Positions 25,161 through 33,245 of a stretch of DNA of 60,486 nt are shown here, in pieces. Position 1 is the first letter of the stretch. The number at the start of each line of letters is the position of its first letter. Source of the stretch: JAVVSK01 sp036654235 (GTDB lineage Bacteria; Bacillota; Clostridia; Christensenellales; CAG-138); NCBI GenBank assembly GCA_036654235.1, contig JAVVSK010000010.1, forward strand, positions 1 through 60,486. The letters run 5' to 3'. Position numbers and translations under genes: made by a program. The notes beneath the pieces were generated by a model that saw nothing but the letters and a program-made list of their open reading frames with translations, made no database searches and was not told the origin of the DNA.

Positions 25161-26564
25161 TTACCTCACTGAAAAAATATTATCGAGGAGAGTTCCGTCG
25201 CGGTATATTACCTTAGCTACAATTCGCGCGCCATGGGGCGCTTTTTTCGGCTTACCCGTTAAACGAAGGGCGCTATCCCTAAGCTCCCCTATATCGTAAA
25301 TTGGAAGCTTCGCATCTTTTAGCCTTTCGGTAAGTTCAACGTTCCCGGGGTTTACCGCTATTCCTCTTTGAGTAACTAAAACGTCTATCGTACTTCCTTT
25401 AGTTGAAACGCAATCAACCTTATCGACTACGATAGAGAGGCGCGCGCGGGTAAGGGGCGCTATTATCATCGAGAGCTTAGCTCCCGCCGCCGTATCGCTA
25501 TGACCGCCGCTTCCTCCGATTATATACCCGTTTGAATCGGTATGTACATTTACGTTAAAATCGGTATCGATTTCGGTCGCGCCTAATATAACGACGTCAA
25601 GACTATCGACCGCCGCCGACTTCGCCGCGGGACTAGCATATTGCATTGCTGAAATTTCGCGGTGCTTTCGATTATTTCTTATCGATTCAACCGCCTTTAA
25701 ATCGAAACACTGAACGTCTAAAAGCGATTCGAAAAGTCCGTCGTTTAACATATCTACGAGATATCCGGTAATTCCTCCCAATCCAAAGCCGCCCTTTATA
25801 CCCCGCATTTTCATTATATTTGCTAAATATTGCGCCGCGGCGAGAGACGCTCCGCCCGCTCCCGTTTGAAAACTTATTCCGTCTTTTATCATCCCCGCCG
25901 CGTCCATAACGCGAACGGCATATTGCGCCATTATAAGACCGACCGGATCGCGCGTTATCCGCGTCGTCCCGGAAATTATCCCCGTAGGATCGCCTATACT
26001 TTCAACGGGAACGACGTAATCAATTTTCGTTTCGTCTATCGAAAAATCCGTTATAGGGTAGGGGAGTAGGTTGTCCGTTATTACGACGGTTTTATCGGCA
26101 TATGTTGCATCGGCGTAAGCGTAACCTAAAGAGCCACAAGCGGATTTCCCATATTTACCGGTACAGTTGCCCATAGTATCCGAAGTTGGCGCAGCAATAA
26201 ACGCTACGTCGATATGCGCCTCTCCGCGGGAAAGCGCGGCGGGTCTTCCGCCATGCGTCCTAAAGATTACCGGCTTATCCAATATTCCGAGAGATATAGC
26301 GCGGGCAAGTCTCCCACTCATATAACCACATTCCAGACCCGTAACGACCGAGTTTTTTATATGATCTATAAGAGGAGCATGTACGTCAAAGAGCGAACTC
26401 GCGTTGACCGTTATATCGTGATAGCCCATTTCGGATATTGTACTCATTACCATGTTTAAAACGTCGTCGCCGTTCCGTAAATGATGATGAAACGAGATGC
26501 ACATTCCGTCTTTAAGCGAAACCGCCTCTATAGCTTCTTTTATTGAATTAAGTACCTTATTCAT
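25161..26564 (-). CDS. citF: Citrate lyase alpha subunit (citrate CoA-transferase)
   Basis: 467 aa. The usual CitF features are present: the N-terminal DGMCISFHHHLRNGDDVLN, VITDNLLPYP, QTGAGGASLAAAQYL and GGSGGHSDTAAGAKL. CitF transfers the acyl-carrier thioester to citrate before CitE cleaves it to acetate and oxaloacetate. It overlaps citE by 8 bases. It is the last gene of the citDEF operon; no citC, citX or citG follows, although the lyase cannot work without its prosthetic group and acetylation. Confidence 0.93.
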   Translation of the reverse strand: MNKVLNSIKEAIEAVSLKDGMCISFHHHLRNGDDVLNMVMSTISEMGYHDITVNASSLFDVHAPLIDHIKNSVVTGLECGYMSGRLARAISLGILDKPVIFRTHGGRPAALSRGEAHIDVAFIAAPTSDTMGNCTGKYGKSACGSLGYAYADATYADKTVVITDNLLPYPITDFSIDETKIDYVVPVESIGDPTGIISGTTRITRDPVGLIMAQYAVRVMDAAGMIKDGISFQTGAGGASLAAAQYLANIMKMRGIKGGFGLGGITGYLVDMLNDGLFESLLDVQCFDLKAVESIRNNRKHREISAMQYASPAAKSAAVDSLDVVILGATEIDTDFNVNVHTDSNGYIIGGSGGHSDTAAGAKLSMIIAPLTRARLSIVVDKVDCVSTKGSTIDVLVTQRGIAVNPGNVELTERLKDAKLPIYDIGELRDSALRLTGKPKKAPHGARIVAKVIYRDGTLLDNIFSVR

Positions 26565-27432
26565 CTATATTTACCCCCAACTCATGCGCATCGGAAAGAA
26601 CGCGTTCTGCGCGCATTACGATAGGCGCATCTATCATCTTTCCGCGAAGGCTAACGACGCCCTTCCCCGCGGCTTTTGCCATTTTAATTGTTTTCATAAC
26701 TTCTATTGAATATTCGATCTCCTTAGCGGAGGGCGAAAATACCTCGTTTATAACGCTGACATGGCGCGGAGAAATCGCCGCCTTACCCGAAAATCCCAGC
26801 GACCGCGCATATTTAGCGTCGGCTAAAATCCCCTCATCATCGTCAACGTCGGTAAAGGGGGTATCGAAACAATCGACGGAGGCGGCGCGACAAGCAGAGA
26901 CGACCCGCGCCCTGCTATAGTTTATTTCGTTTCCGCCCTTCGTTCTAACACAGCACATATCGGCGGTTAAATCTTCCGCGCCTAAAAGAACGGCGGAAAC
27001 GCGCTTTGATGCCGACGCAATTTCGAAAGCGTTTTCGACACCTAAAGCGGTTTCGATAAGGGGAATTAACTTTAGGGATCCGCGTTCGATAGAATTTTTA
27101 AACTCGATTTTATTAAGTATTGAATCTAGCTTTAAAACGTCCTCTGCCGTTCCAATTTTTGGCGGCATTATAAGGGAAGGTTTTAGAGGAGCTATCTCTC
27201 TTAGGTCGTCCAGAATAAAGGGCGAGTCGAGAGCGTTTATTCGAACGATAATATCGCTATTAATATAGCCAAGTGTTTTTATGGCGTTTCTAGCGAGAAT
27301 TCGCGCGGCGTCTTTTTCGAGAGGTGAGACGGCGTCTTCAAGATCGAGAATTATCGCATCCGCACCTAAAAAATCGGCGTTTAGTAGCATCCCGGCGTTA
27401 TTCGCCGGCATAAATAAAAGGCTTCTTCTCAT
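26557..27432 (-). CDS. citE: Citrate lyase beta subunit (citryl-ACP lyase)
   Basis: 291 aa HpcH/HpaI aldolase fold: RRSLLFMPANNAGML at the N-terminus, DAIILDLEDAVSPLEKDAAR with the Mg-binding acidic residues, LIPLIETALGVENAFEIA and LLGAEDLTADM. It cleaves citryl-thioester to acetyl-ACP and oxaloacetate. It overlaps citD by 4 bases and citF by 8, so the three are translated together. Confidence 0.94.
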   Translation of the reverse strand: MRRSLLFMPANNAGMLLNADFLGADAIILDLEDAVSPLEKDAARILARNAIKTLGYINSDIIVRINALDSPFILDDLREIAPLKPSLIMPPKIGTAEDVLKLDSILNKIEFKNSIERGSLKLIPLIETALGVENAFEIASASKRVSAVLLGAEDLTADMCCVRTKGGNEINYSRARVVSACRAASVDCFDTPFTDVDDDEGILADAKYARSLGFSGKAAISPRHVSVINEVFSPSAKEIEYSIEVMKTIKMAKAAGKGVVSLRGKMIDAPIVMRAERVLSDAHELGVNIDE

Positions 27433-27698
27433 TTTATACTACCCCCCGCGCGAATAAGTGCCGTTTCGGTTCGCGCCCTTATAACGCAGTCTAGCGCACC
27501 ATGGTCAAATACGGAAACGGAGCAGTTATCAACGCCGTTTTCTTTAAGCACTTCGGAAACGGCAGAAAAAATCGCGTCTTCGAACTGATTTTTAACGATA
27601 GATTCTATTTCGATTTGTAGTCCGATTCCGGGACCTATCTTTATAAAAACATCGTTTGATTCATGAGTACCCGATATAGCTTCGGATTTAATAACCAT
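27429..27698 (-). CDS. citD: Citrate lyase acyl carrier protein (gamma subunit)
   Basis: 89 aa starting at ATG 27698 (GAGG ribosome site). It matches CitD throughout: EAISGTHESNDVFIKIGPG contains the Ser that carries the phosphoribosyl-dephospho-CoA arm, and the C-terminus has DHGALDCVIRARTETALIRA. First gene of the operon. A TATAAT is present on the minus strand about 40 bases upstream, with no good -35. Confidence 0.92.
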   Translation of the reverse strand: MVIKSEAISGTHESNDVFIKIGPGIGLQIEIESIVKNQFEDAIFSAVSEVLKENGVDNCSVSVFDHGALDCVIRARTETALIRAGGSIK

Positions 27699-27821
27699 AA
27701 AACAAATACCTCGCGAATTCTTAATTGATTTTATTATAGCATAAAAATCGGCGGAAGGTGTAGAGTAGATTTTAATCCACCGCAATGTTTTTCAAAAAAG
27801 CAATGGTGGGCAATGATAAAT

Positions 27822-27961
27822 GCGCGCTCTTGCGAAAAGTTATTCGTAATTCGTGACAATGCGCACTCTTGCGAAAAGTTATTCGTAATTCGTGACAATG
27901 CGCGCTCTTGCTAAAAGCTATTCGTAATTCGTGACAATGCGCGCTCTTGCGAAAAGTTATT
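27822..27961. repeat. 39-bp tandem repeat array (about 3.6 copies)
   Basis: Units at 27822-27860, 27861-27899, 27900-27938 and a partial unit 27939-27961. They differ by only a few bases. The unit begins GCGCGCTCTTGCGAAAAGTT and contains ATTCGTAATTCGTGACAAT. Being a multiple of three it keeps a frame open on the minus strand, which is not considered a gene. It lies beside the DnaA-box cluster, so iteron-like origin repeats are one possibility. Confidence 0.9.
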
Positions 27962-28038
27962 GCTTTCAATGCGACAGATACGTATATAATATAGGGCAAG
28001 ATCAAAATCTATCCCTGTGTTCAAATTGTGCATTGTTC

Positions 28039-28375
28039 GGTGGATAATGTGGATAACTTTCAAAAATCAACATATTCACTTTTTTATAAGGTCAATGCCG
28101 TTTTTCGGCTTTTAACCCCATTAATCCGACGCTGTGAAACTAAAATTAAAAATCTGCTAAGTCTTACCACGCCTAGTCTTTTGCAATCTTTGCACTTTTT
28201 GTGTATAATTCAAGTGGATTGTTTTTGGATAAGTGGATAAGGTGGATATTGTGGACAGAAGAACAAGTTATTAACAGTTTTATAAACATCGCTTTTCGTT
28301 GCAACAGTCGCTTGTTTTTAAGTTTTCAACATTATCAACAACACCTACTACTACTACTACTCCTTAATCAGTTAA
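28039..28375. other. Candidate chromosomal replication origin (oriC)
   Basis: DnaA-box-like 9-mers cluster here. A perfect TGTGGATAA (complement of TTATCCACA) is at 28048-28056, with one-mismatch boxes at 28039-28047, 28224-28232 and 28232-28240, and weaker ones at 28241-28249 and 28250-28258. A box TTATCAACA at 28332-28340 is followed by CTA repeated five times at 28345-28359; its complement is 3'-GAT-5' repeats, the DnaA-trio pattern of bacterial unwinding elements. dnaN follows directly, as in the usual dnaA-oriC-dnaN layout. dnaA itself is missing from the window; the citrate lyase operon occupies its place. Flanking AT-rich stretches could unwind. Confidence 0.7.
28181..28209 (+). promoter_or_regulatory. 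Probable dnaN promoter inside the origin region
   Basis: TTGCAA at 28181-28186, a 17-base spacer, and TATAAT at 28204-28209. Transcription would begin near 28216 and run through the DnaA-box cluster into dnaN. Confidence 0.7.
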
Positions 28376-28403
28376 TGTTATGTACGTATGGAGGTTGACG
28401 GAA

Positions 28404-29504
28404 GTGAGACTGAGTGTCAATATAAAAGATATAAACGCCGCGGTAACGACGGTAACGAGGGCGCTACCCTCTAAACCACAGATCGGTATTCTCGAAGGTA
28501 TATGTCTCAGGGCGAAAGGCTCTGAACTAATCCTTCTTTGCTCAGATCTGACCATCGAAATAGAAACGAGAATAGCCGCAACTATCGACGAAGAAGGCGA
28601 AACCGTTGTTCAAGGAAAGCTATTCGCCGAAATCGTAAGAAAAATGCCGGAAGGCGAAATTGATATGCAGACCAATGGCGAAGCTATGCTTATAACCTCA
28701 GGAAAGGCGCGTGCTTCGCTTCAAACTCTACATGGGGACGTTTTCCCCTCAATGGCTCGCGAAAGCGGCTGTGATACGCTCAGAGTCCCTCAAAGAGCGC
28801 TTAAAGATATGGTAATGAAAATTGCGTTTTCCGCGGCTCTTGAATCGCCTAGGGCTGTTTTAACGGGAATAAACGTTATGGCTATAGATAATAAACTCAT
28901 TCTCGCGGCTCTCGACGGATATCGTCTCGCCGTTCGCCGCGAGAGGATAGAAGCTATAAATAAAATATTTTCATGTACCGTACCTTGTCGCTCGTTTTTA
29001 GAGATAGTTAAGCTTTTAGACGATTGCGACGACGATATCGAACTCATGATAGGCGATACACATATGACGGTTGAACTTAAAGATACCGTCATAACGGTGC
29101 GCCTTATAGATGGTAATTTTTTAGACTATAAAAAGATGATCCCGACGCAAAGCGAAACTACGGTTTGTATAAATACAAGAAACTTTTATATGGCATGCGA
29201 ACGCGCGGCGCTCCTTGCTAATACCGCTTCCGGCGTTGCGCATATCGTAAAGTTTGAATTTTTCTTCGATAAGGTTCTTATGAACGCCGTAACCGAACTT
29301 GGACAAGCGGACGAGGATATCGACGTAGTTCTTTCGGGTAAGGAACTTACAATTTATTTTAACGTTCGATACCTTTTAGATGTTCTTAAAAATATAGAGG
29401 ATGAAGAATTTTGTTTCGATATCACCGGAAACCGAAGCGCATGTCTTATGCGCCCCGTTGAAGGAGATAAATATAACTACGTTGTTGTTCCCTTAAACCG
29501 ATAA
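28404..29504 (+). CDS. dnaN: DNA polymerase III beta subunit (sliding clamp)
   Basis: 366 aa, the normal length for the clamp. The fold pattern is seen in LPSKPQIGILEGICLRAKGS, the second-domain ALDGYRLAVRRE, and the C-terminus ending PVEGDKYNYVVVPLNR. The clamp encircles DNA and tethers Pol III and other factors. GTG 28404 is chosen: GGAGG at 28390-28394 lies 9 bases upstream, and the protein then starts MRLSVNIKDI as clamps do; an ATG at 28380 would add eight residues with no ribosome site. It is next to the candidate oriC, but without dnaA upstream and without recF downstream. Confidence 0.93.
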   Translation: MRLSVNIKDINAAVTTVTRALPSKPQIGILEGICLRAKGSELILLCSDLTIEIETRIAATIDEEGETVVQGKLFAEIVRKMPEGEIDMQTNGEAMLITSGKARASLQTLHGDVFPSMARESGCDTLRVPQRALKDMVMKIAFSAALESPRAVLTGINVMAIDNKLILAALDGYRLAVRRERIEAINKIFSCTVPCRSFLEIVKLLDDCDDDIELMIGDTHMTVELKDTVITVRLIDGNFLDYKKMIPTQSETTVCINTRNFYMACERAALLANTASGVAHIVKFEFFFDKVLMNAVTELGQADEDIDVVLSGKELTIYFNVRYLLDVLKNIEDEEFCFDITGNRSACLMRPVEGDKYNYVVVPLNR

Positions 29505-29527
29505 AAATAAAAAAAGATTATATTATT

Positions 29528-29561
29528 AGCAGGCATTTTTTAAATTTAAAAAATGCCTGCT
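29528..29561. terminator. Perfect 34-bp palindrome after dnaN
   Basis: The 17-base arms starting AGCAGGCATTTTTT are perfectly self-complementary with no loop. It stands 24 bases after the dnaN stop. The T-rich stretch is inside the arm rather than after it, so termination is likely but not textbook. Confidence 0.55.
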
Positions 29562-29869
29562 GTTCATAGTCTTATATTTGCATGAAAATTAATATTTTTA
29601 ATTTCTCAAAAATCTATATTTCAGTTACCTCTTTTTCCGCTAATCGCGATTTTAAGCGGTGCTTAATTTCACGAATTAAATCTAAATAAAATTTAAGTCT
29701 GATTTTCCGAATAAAATTTATTATTATCTATTATTAAATTACCAAACAAGCCTATATTTATTTTAGAATAAAAAAATAAATTCCAAAAGTAATTTTTGCT
29801 ATGAAATTTTACTTTTGGAATTACTTAAAAAAACACTGTTTTTTTTATCCTTTAAGCGGTGCTTTAAGA
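29562..29869. other. AT-rich spacer between convergent dnaN and glmL
   Basis: No gene seen. It holds the glmL terminator and two exact copies of a 14-bp repeat (TTTAAGCGGTGCTT) at 29651-29664 and 29851-29864, 200 bases apart. Confidence 0.6.
29774..29821 (-). terminator. Intrinsic terminator of the glmL transcript
   Basis: A perfect 13-bp stem, ATTCCAAAAGTAA at 29780-29792 with TTACTTTTGGAAT at 29809-29821. On the minus strand it is followed by a T-rich tail. Confidence 0.75.
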
Positions 29870-31240
29870 TTATTTCGCATTATTATCTTTTTTAAAAATG
29901 CTTTGCATGAGTAGATTTTTAGCCGCTTCCCTATATTTCGTTCCGAGAACGCCTAAAGAGGCGAAAATATAATCATTATCGTATAAAAGCTTTATCTCGC
30001 CGGGTTTAGGCATTAGCGAATCGCCCTTATTTGAATCGGCTATTTTTCTTGCAATAATCTCTCTATCTTTAAGGCGCGTCAGTGCTCCGCCCGTCCCTAT
30101 CAGATATTTAATTTTTGTTAAATCCTTTCCTTCGGCTATCGTTTGACGACCGGAGGGCGAAAAAATATGCCTAAGCTTTCCCGCATGTCTTAATAGGGCG
30201 ACCGTCCCCGCTTCAACGGCGAGGCGCTCGGTTAAAATTAATTGTTCTTTCGTATACGGTATTGGCTGATAGTTTTTCATCGTCTTCGCTATATCAATAT
30301 TTATTTCATTGGGAAGCTTATCGCCTATCATATCGATTATATTTTGCGAATTAAGAAAAAGTCCAAGGTCGCCTTCGACGGTTCTCTTAAAAAAAGGTTC
30401 CGGAGAGGTCTGAATAAGCGATATTTCTTCGCTTCCTTCCGTTGCGCTATGAACGTCCGTTGTAGCGCCGCCGATATCTATAACGACGATATCTTTTAGC
30501 TCCTCAAACAGAATTTGGGTAGCTTCCATTACTGCTCCCGGGGTAGGCATTATCGCTCCGTTTACGATTCTCTTTATATTACTCATTCCCGGGGCTTTAA
30601 CTATATGCTCCTCAAAAACCCCGTGAATAACCTTTCGACATGGCTCAATGTTTAAAAAATCGAGCTTTGGGTATATGTTTTCGGTTACAGTGCATTGAAT
30701 TTCTCTATCCGAAAATATTTTTTCTATTTGACGCTGGTTTTGAATATTACCCGCATATATAACCGGAATATTTAAACCGCTTTCCGCTATTAGGTTTGCG
30801 TTATAAATTGCGGTTTCTCTCTCGCCATAGTCCGTACCTCCGCACAATAAAATCAGGTTCGGATCGATATTTTTAATATCGTCAATATCGAAATTCGTTA
30901 TTTTCCCCGCAGTAGCCATTTTTATTATCGCTCCCGCGCCGAGAGCCGCCGCTTTAGCCGCCCTAACCGTCATATCGTAGACAAGACCATGGACGGACAT
31001 TCGCAGCCCACCGGCCGCAGAACTCGTTGCGAATATTTCGTTAGCTTTTATCTTTTTATCTAATTTTTTTTCAAGATCACTTATTGCTTCGAAAAGTCCT
31101 GTTCTTACGTCTCCGAATAAAACGCTGGTCTCTCCCTGACCCTGACCTAAAAATTTAGGCGAATCTGTTTTAAGATCGTCAAAAGCGTTTACGAGGGTCG
31201 TTGTTGAGCCTATTTCGAAAACCATAGCATCTATGTTCAT
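29870..31240 (-). CDS. glmL: GlmL/MutL-family mutase reactivation-type ATPase
   Basis: 456 aa with an ASKHA ATPase layout: phosphate-1 motif FEIGSTTTLVNAF at the N-terminus, IVVIDIGGATTDVHSA in the middle, and adenosine motif YLIGTGGALTRL near the end. It matches the GlmL/MutL proteins encoded beside B12-dependent glutamate mutase (and ornithine aminomutase), thought to reactivate the mutase. No glmE/glmS lies in the window. Here it is immediately downstream of selD, yqeB and yqeC on the same strand, so its partner may instead be elsewhere or differ from the classical one. Confidence 0.8.
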   Translation of the reverse strand: MNIDAMVFEIGSTTTLVNAFDDLKTDSPKFLGQGQGETSVLFGDVRTGLFEAISDLEKKLDKKIKANEIFATSSAAGGLRMSVHGLVYDMTVRAAKAAALGAGAIIKMATAGKITNFDIDDIKNIDPNLILLCGGTDYGERETAIYNANLIAESGLNIPVIYAGNIQNQRQIEKIFSDREIQCTVTENIYPKLDFLNIEPCRKVIHGVFEEHIVKAPGMSNIKRIVNGAIMPTPGAVMEATQILFEELKDIVVIDIGGATTDVHSATEGSEEISLIQTSPEPFFKRTVEGDLGLFLNSQNIIDMIGDKLPNEINIDIAKTMKNYQPIPYTKEQLILTERLAVEAGTVALLRHAGKLRHIFSPSGRQTIAEGKDLTKIKYLIGTGGALTRLKDREIIARKIADSNKGDSLMPKPGEIKLLYDNDYIFASLGVLGTKYREAAKNLLMQSIFKKDNNAK

Positions 31241-31308
31241 TTTTTTTATTTACCTTTCATTTCTTGCTTTTTTTTATTTGGATAAAACAGATTCATAAAA
31301 TGAGATAT

Positions 31309-32349
31309 TTATATTATTTCAACAAATCCGGGGTGTTTATCGGTTACGAAACCTATTCGCGTCGCTGTTTTAATTGTATTTTTAAGCTCATTAAAAAAGG
31401 CAGCTTCGTCTTTTGAATCTACCGAAATTAGAAGTCCACCCGAAGTTTCCGGAGAAAATAGGGTATCGAGAAGAACCTTATCGATATTATTAGCTATTAT
31501 TGAATCCTCCGCGAACTCGCGATTTCTATACATTCCTCCGGGGAGCATATCAATCTTCGCAAGCTCTAAAATATCTTCGAAAATAGGTATTTTTGAGGCT
31601 TCCAATACTATACCCGTTCCCGAACCTAGGGCCATCTCAAGACTATGCCCGAGGATCGAAAAGCCCGTAACATCGGTACATGCGTTTACGCGATACTTTG
31701 AACATACGTTCTTCGCCGCCTTATTTAGCGTCATCATGCTTTCATATATGCTATCCATAAGAAATTTCGACGCGGCGTTTTCCCGATGCGCGGCGAGGGC
31801 GATTCCCGTTCCGAGGCGCTTCGTAAAAAATAAAACATCGCCCGGTTTCGCCCCGCTGTTAGTTAAAAGATTATCGATAGCGACGAAACCCGTAACGGCT
31901 AGACCATATTTCGGTTCGGGGTCAAAAACGCTATGTCCGCCCGTTATAATCGTACCCGCTTCGAAAGCCTTATCGTACCCGCCATGTAGAATTTCGCGAA
32001 CATATTCTCCGGGCATATCGTTGGGGATCATTAAAATATTTTGCGCGAGCTTAGGTTCGCCGCCCATTGCGTAGATATCCGAGAGCGCGTTCGCCGCTGC
32101 TATTGCGCCGAAAAGATATGGGTCGTCGGCTACGGGCGGGAAAAAATCTACGGTTTGTACTATTGCCGAGTTGTCAGCTATTTTATATACCGAAGCGTCG
32201 TCGCTTCTATCGAAGCCAACTAAGAGGTTTGGGTCGACTATTGTTTTTATATCGGTTAGTAGTTTTTTAAGGGTTCCCGCGCCGACTTTCGCTCCGCAGC
32301 CGGCGCATTTTGAAAGTTTAGTCAATTTTATCCTGTTTTCGTTTTCCAT
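31309..32349 (-). CDS. selD: Selenide, water dikinase
   Basis: 346 aa of the PurM/SelD fold. The N-terminal KLSKCAGCGAKVGAGTL contains the catalytic Cys (AGC) and Lys of the AGCxxK site; the second Cys of the E. coli GCGCK motif is Ala here. VGFDRSDDASVYKI, DNLLTNSGAKPGDVLFFTK and TSGGLLISV are also typical. SelD makes selenophosphate from ATP and selenide. No selA, selB or selC is seen in the window, while yqeB and yqeC are next to it. That arrangement is known for organisms using selenium for selenium-dependent molybdenum hydroxylases. Confidence 0.93.
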   Translation of the reverse strand: MENENRIKLTKLSKCAGCGAKVGAGTLKKLLTDIKTIVDPNLLVGFDRSDDASVYKIADNSAIVQTVDFFPPVADDPYLFGAIAAANALSDIYAMGGEPKLAQNILMIPNDMPGEYVREILHGGYDKAFEAGTIITGGHSVFDPEPKYGLAVTGFVAIDNLLTNSGAKPGDVLFFTKRLGTGIALAAHRENAASKFLMDSIYESMMTLNKAAKNVCSKYRVNACTDVTGFSILGHSLEMALGSGTGIVLEASKIPIFEDILELAKIDMLPGGMYRNREFAEDSIIANNIDKVLLDTLFSPETSGGLLISVDSKDEAAFFNELKNTIKTATRIGFVTDKHPGFVEII

Positions 32350-32377
32350 AAATTTCTAATCTCCAAATTTTTTTTTA

Positions 32378-33184
32378 TTAAGATAAGTTTTGGATAATAT
32401 CGGGTTTTATAAGACTTAAAATAGCTTCTAAAACGCCGCCGCCTATTGAGCGCGCTTTATCGGAAACTGTAAAGCAGTTTTCGATAAAGCCCCGAGGGTC
32501 GATATCTCCGATTTTCATTTCGGCGGGAACGCTCAAGCCGTCTTCGAGTATTCCGCGCAAAACGCCGGATATTTTTGCGAAAACGGGTTCATTTCCAACG
32601 TAAGCGATTATGTCGCCGCTTTTTACAATATCGCCTATTGAATGTTCCGCTTTAAATATACCGGGAGAGGGCGAATAGAGAACGCGCTCTCGCGTAAAAC
32701 CGCCGATATTTCCGGGTTCGCCCGTATTATCTAAAGCGGAGCCGCTATAGATTGCGCGCCCTAAGTTATGCCCCCGCATAGTTTCGATAACGGCGTCGCA
32801 ATCTTTTCCGGCGATAAACCCGGGACCTAGGGCGATTACGATTTCAGCACCGTAAATTGTCGTTCCGGTATTTTTTTTCGCGAGAATTGCGTCGACGATT
32901 ACTTTCGGGTTTAGGTATTTAATTTTTGTTATATTATCACCCGAAAAAACAGCAATGTTCCCACTTTTGAGAATATCGGCGCATTCTTCGTTTGTTTTCG
33001 CCGATACGGCTTTTATGCCTTCTATTATTATCTCTTTTCGATAAACGGCGGAGGCGAACGAAACCTCTCTCCTAATCGCCGTTGGTTTTTCAAGCTCGGT
33101 CATAACGATTTTAAAACCAACGTTTTTTAGTCTAACCGCGACGCCGCTCGCTATATCGCCGGCACCCTTTATATGAATCAACAT
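32378..33184 (-). CDS. yqeB: YqeB (EF2563-type) selenium-dependent molybdenum hydroxylase maturation protein
   Basis: 268 aa. It starts MLIHIKGAGDIASGVAVRL, a dinucleotide-binding-like Gly-rich turn. The C-terminal part reads HSIGDIVKSGDIIAYVGNEP, like a swivelling carrier-type domain. Families of this type co-occur with selD and yqeC in genomes with selenium-dependent molybdenum hydroxylases and are proposed to install the labile selenium ligand. The exact reaction is unknown. It lies between selD and yqeC on the same strand. Confidence 0.85.
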   Translation of the reverse strand: MLIHIKGAGDIASGVAVRLKNVGFKIVMTELEKPTAIRREVSFASAVYRKEIIIEGIKAVSAKTNEECADILKSGNIAVFSGDNITKIKYLNPKVIVDAILAKKNTGTTIYGAEIVIALGPGFIAGKDCDAVIETMRGHNLGRAIYSGSALDNTGEPGNIGGFTRERVLYSPSPGIFKAEHSIGDIVKSGDIIAYVGNEPVFAKISGVLRGILEDGLSVPAEMKIGDIDPRGFIENCFTVSDKARSIGGGVLEAILSLIKPDIIQNLS

Positions 33185-33245
33185 ATTGAATTTCCTCCGT
33201 TAATTTAAAAGCATCGTTTTTTTGGCATATTGCATAGGTAAATTT

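Noticed and set aside
27822..27961. Possible CRISPR array
   Set aside because: Units are contiguous with no unique spacers, and no cas genes are present.
27772..28005. Minus-strand frame with SAHCHELRITFRK repeats
   Set aside because: The 39-bp unit is a multiple of three and keeps a frame open by chance; no family resemblance, and it lies in the origin-side repeat.
31309..32349. Selenocysteine in SelD
   Set aside because: The catalytic position is an ordinary Cys codon; no in-frame TGA or SECIS-like element was seen.
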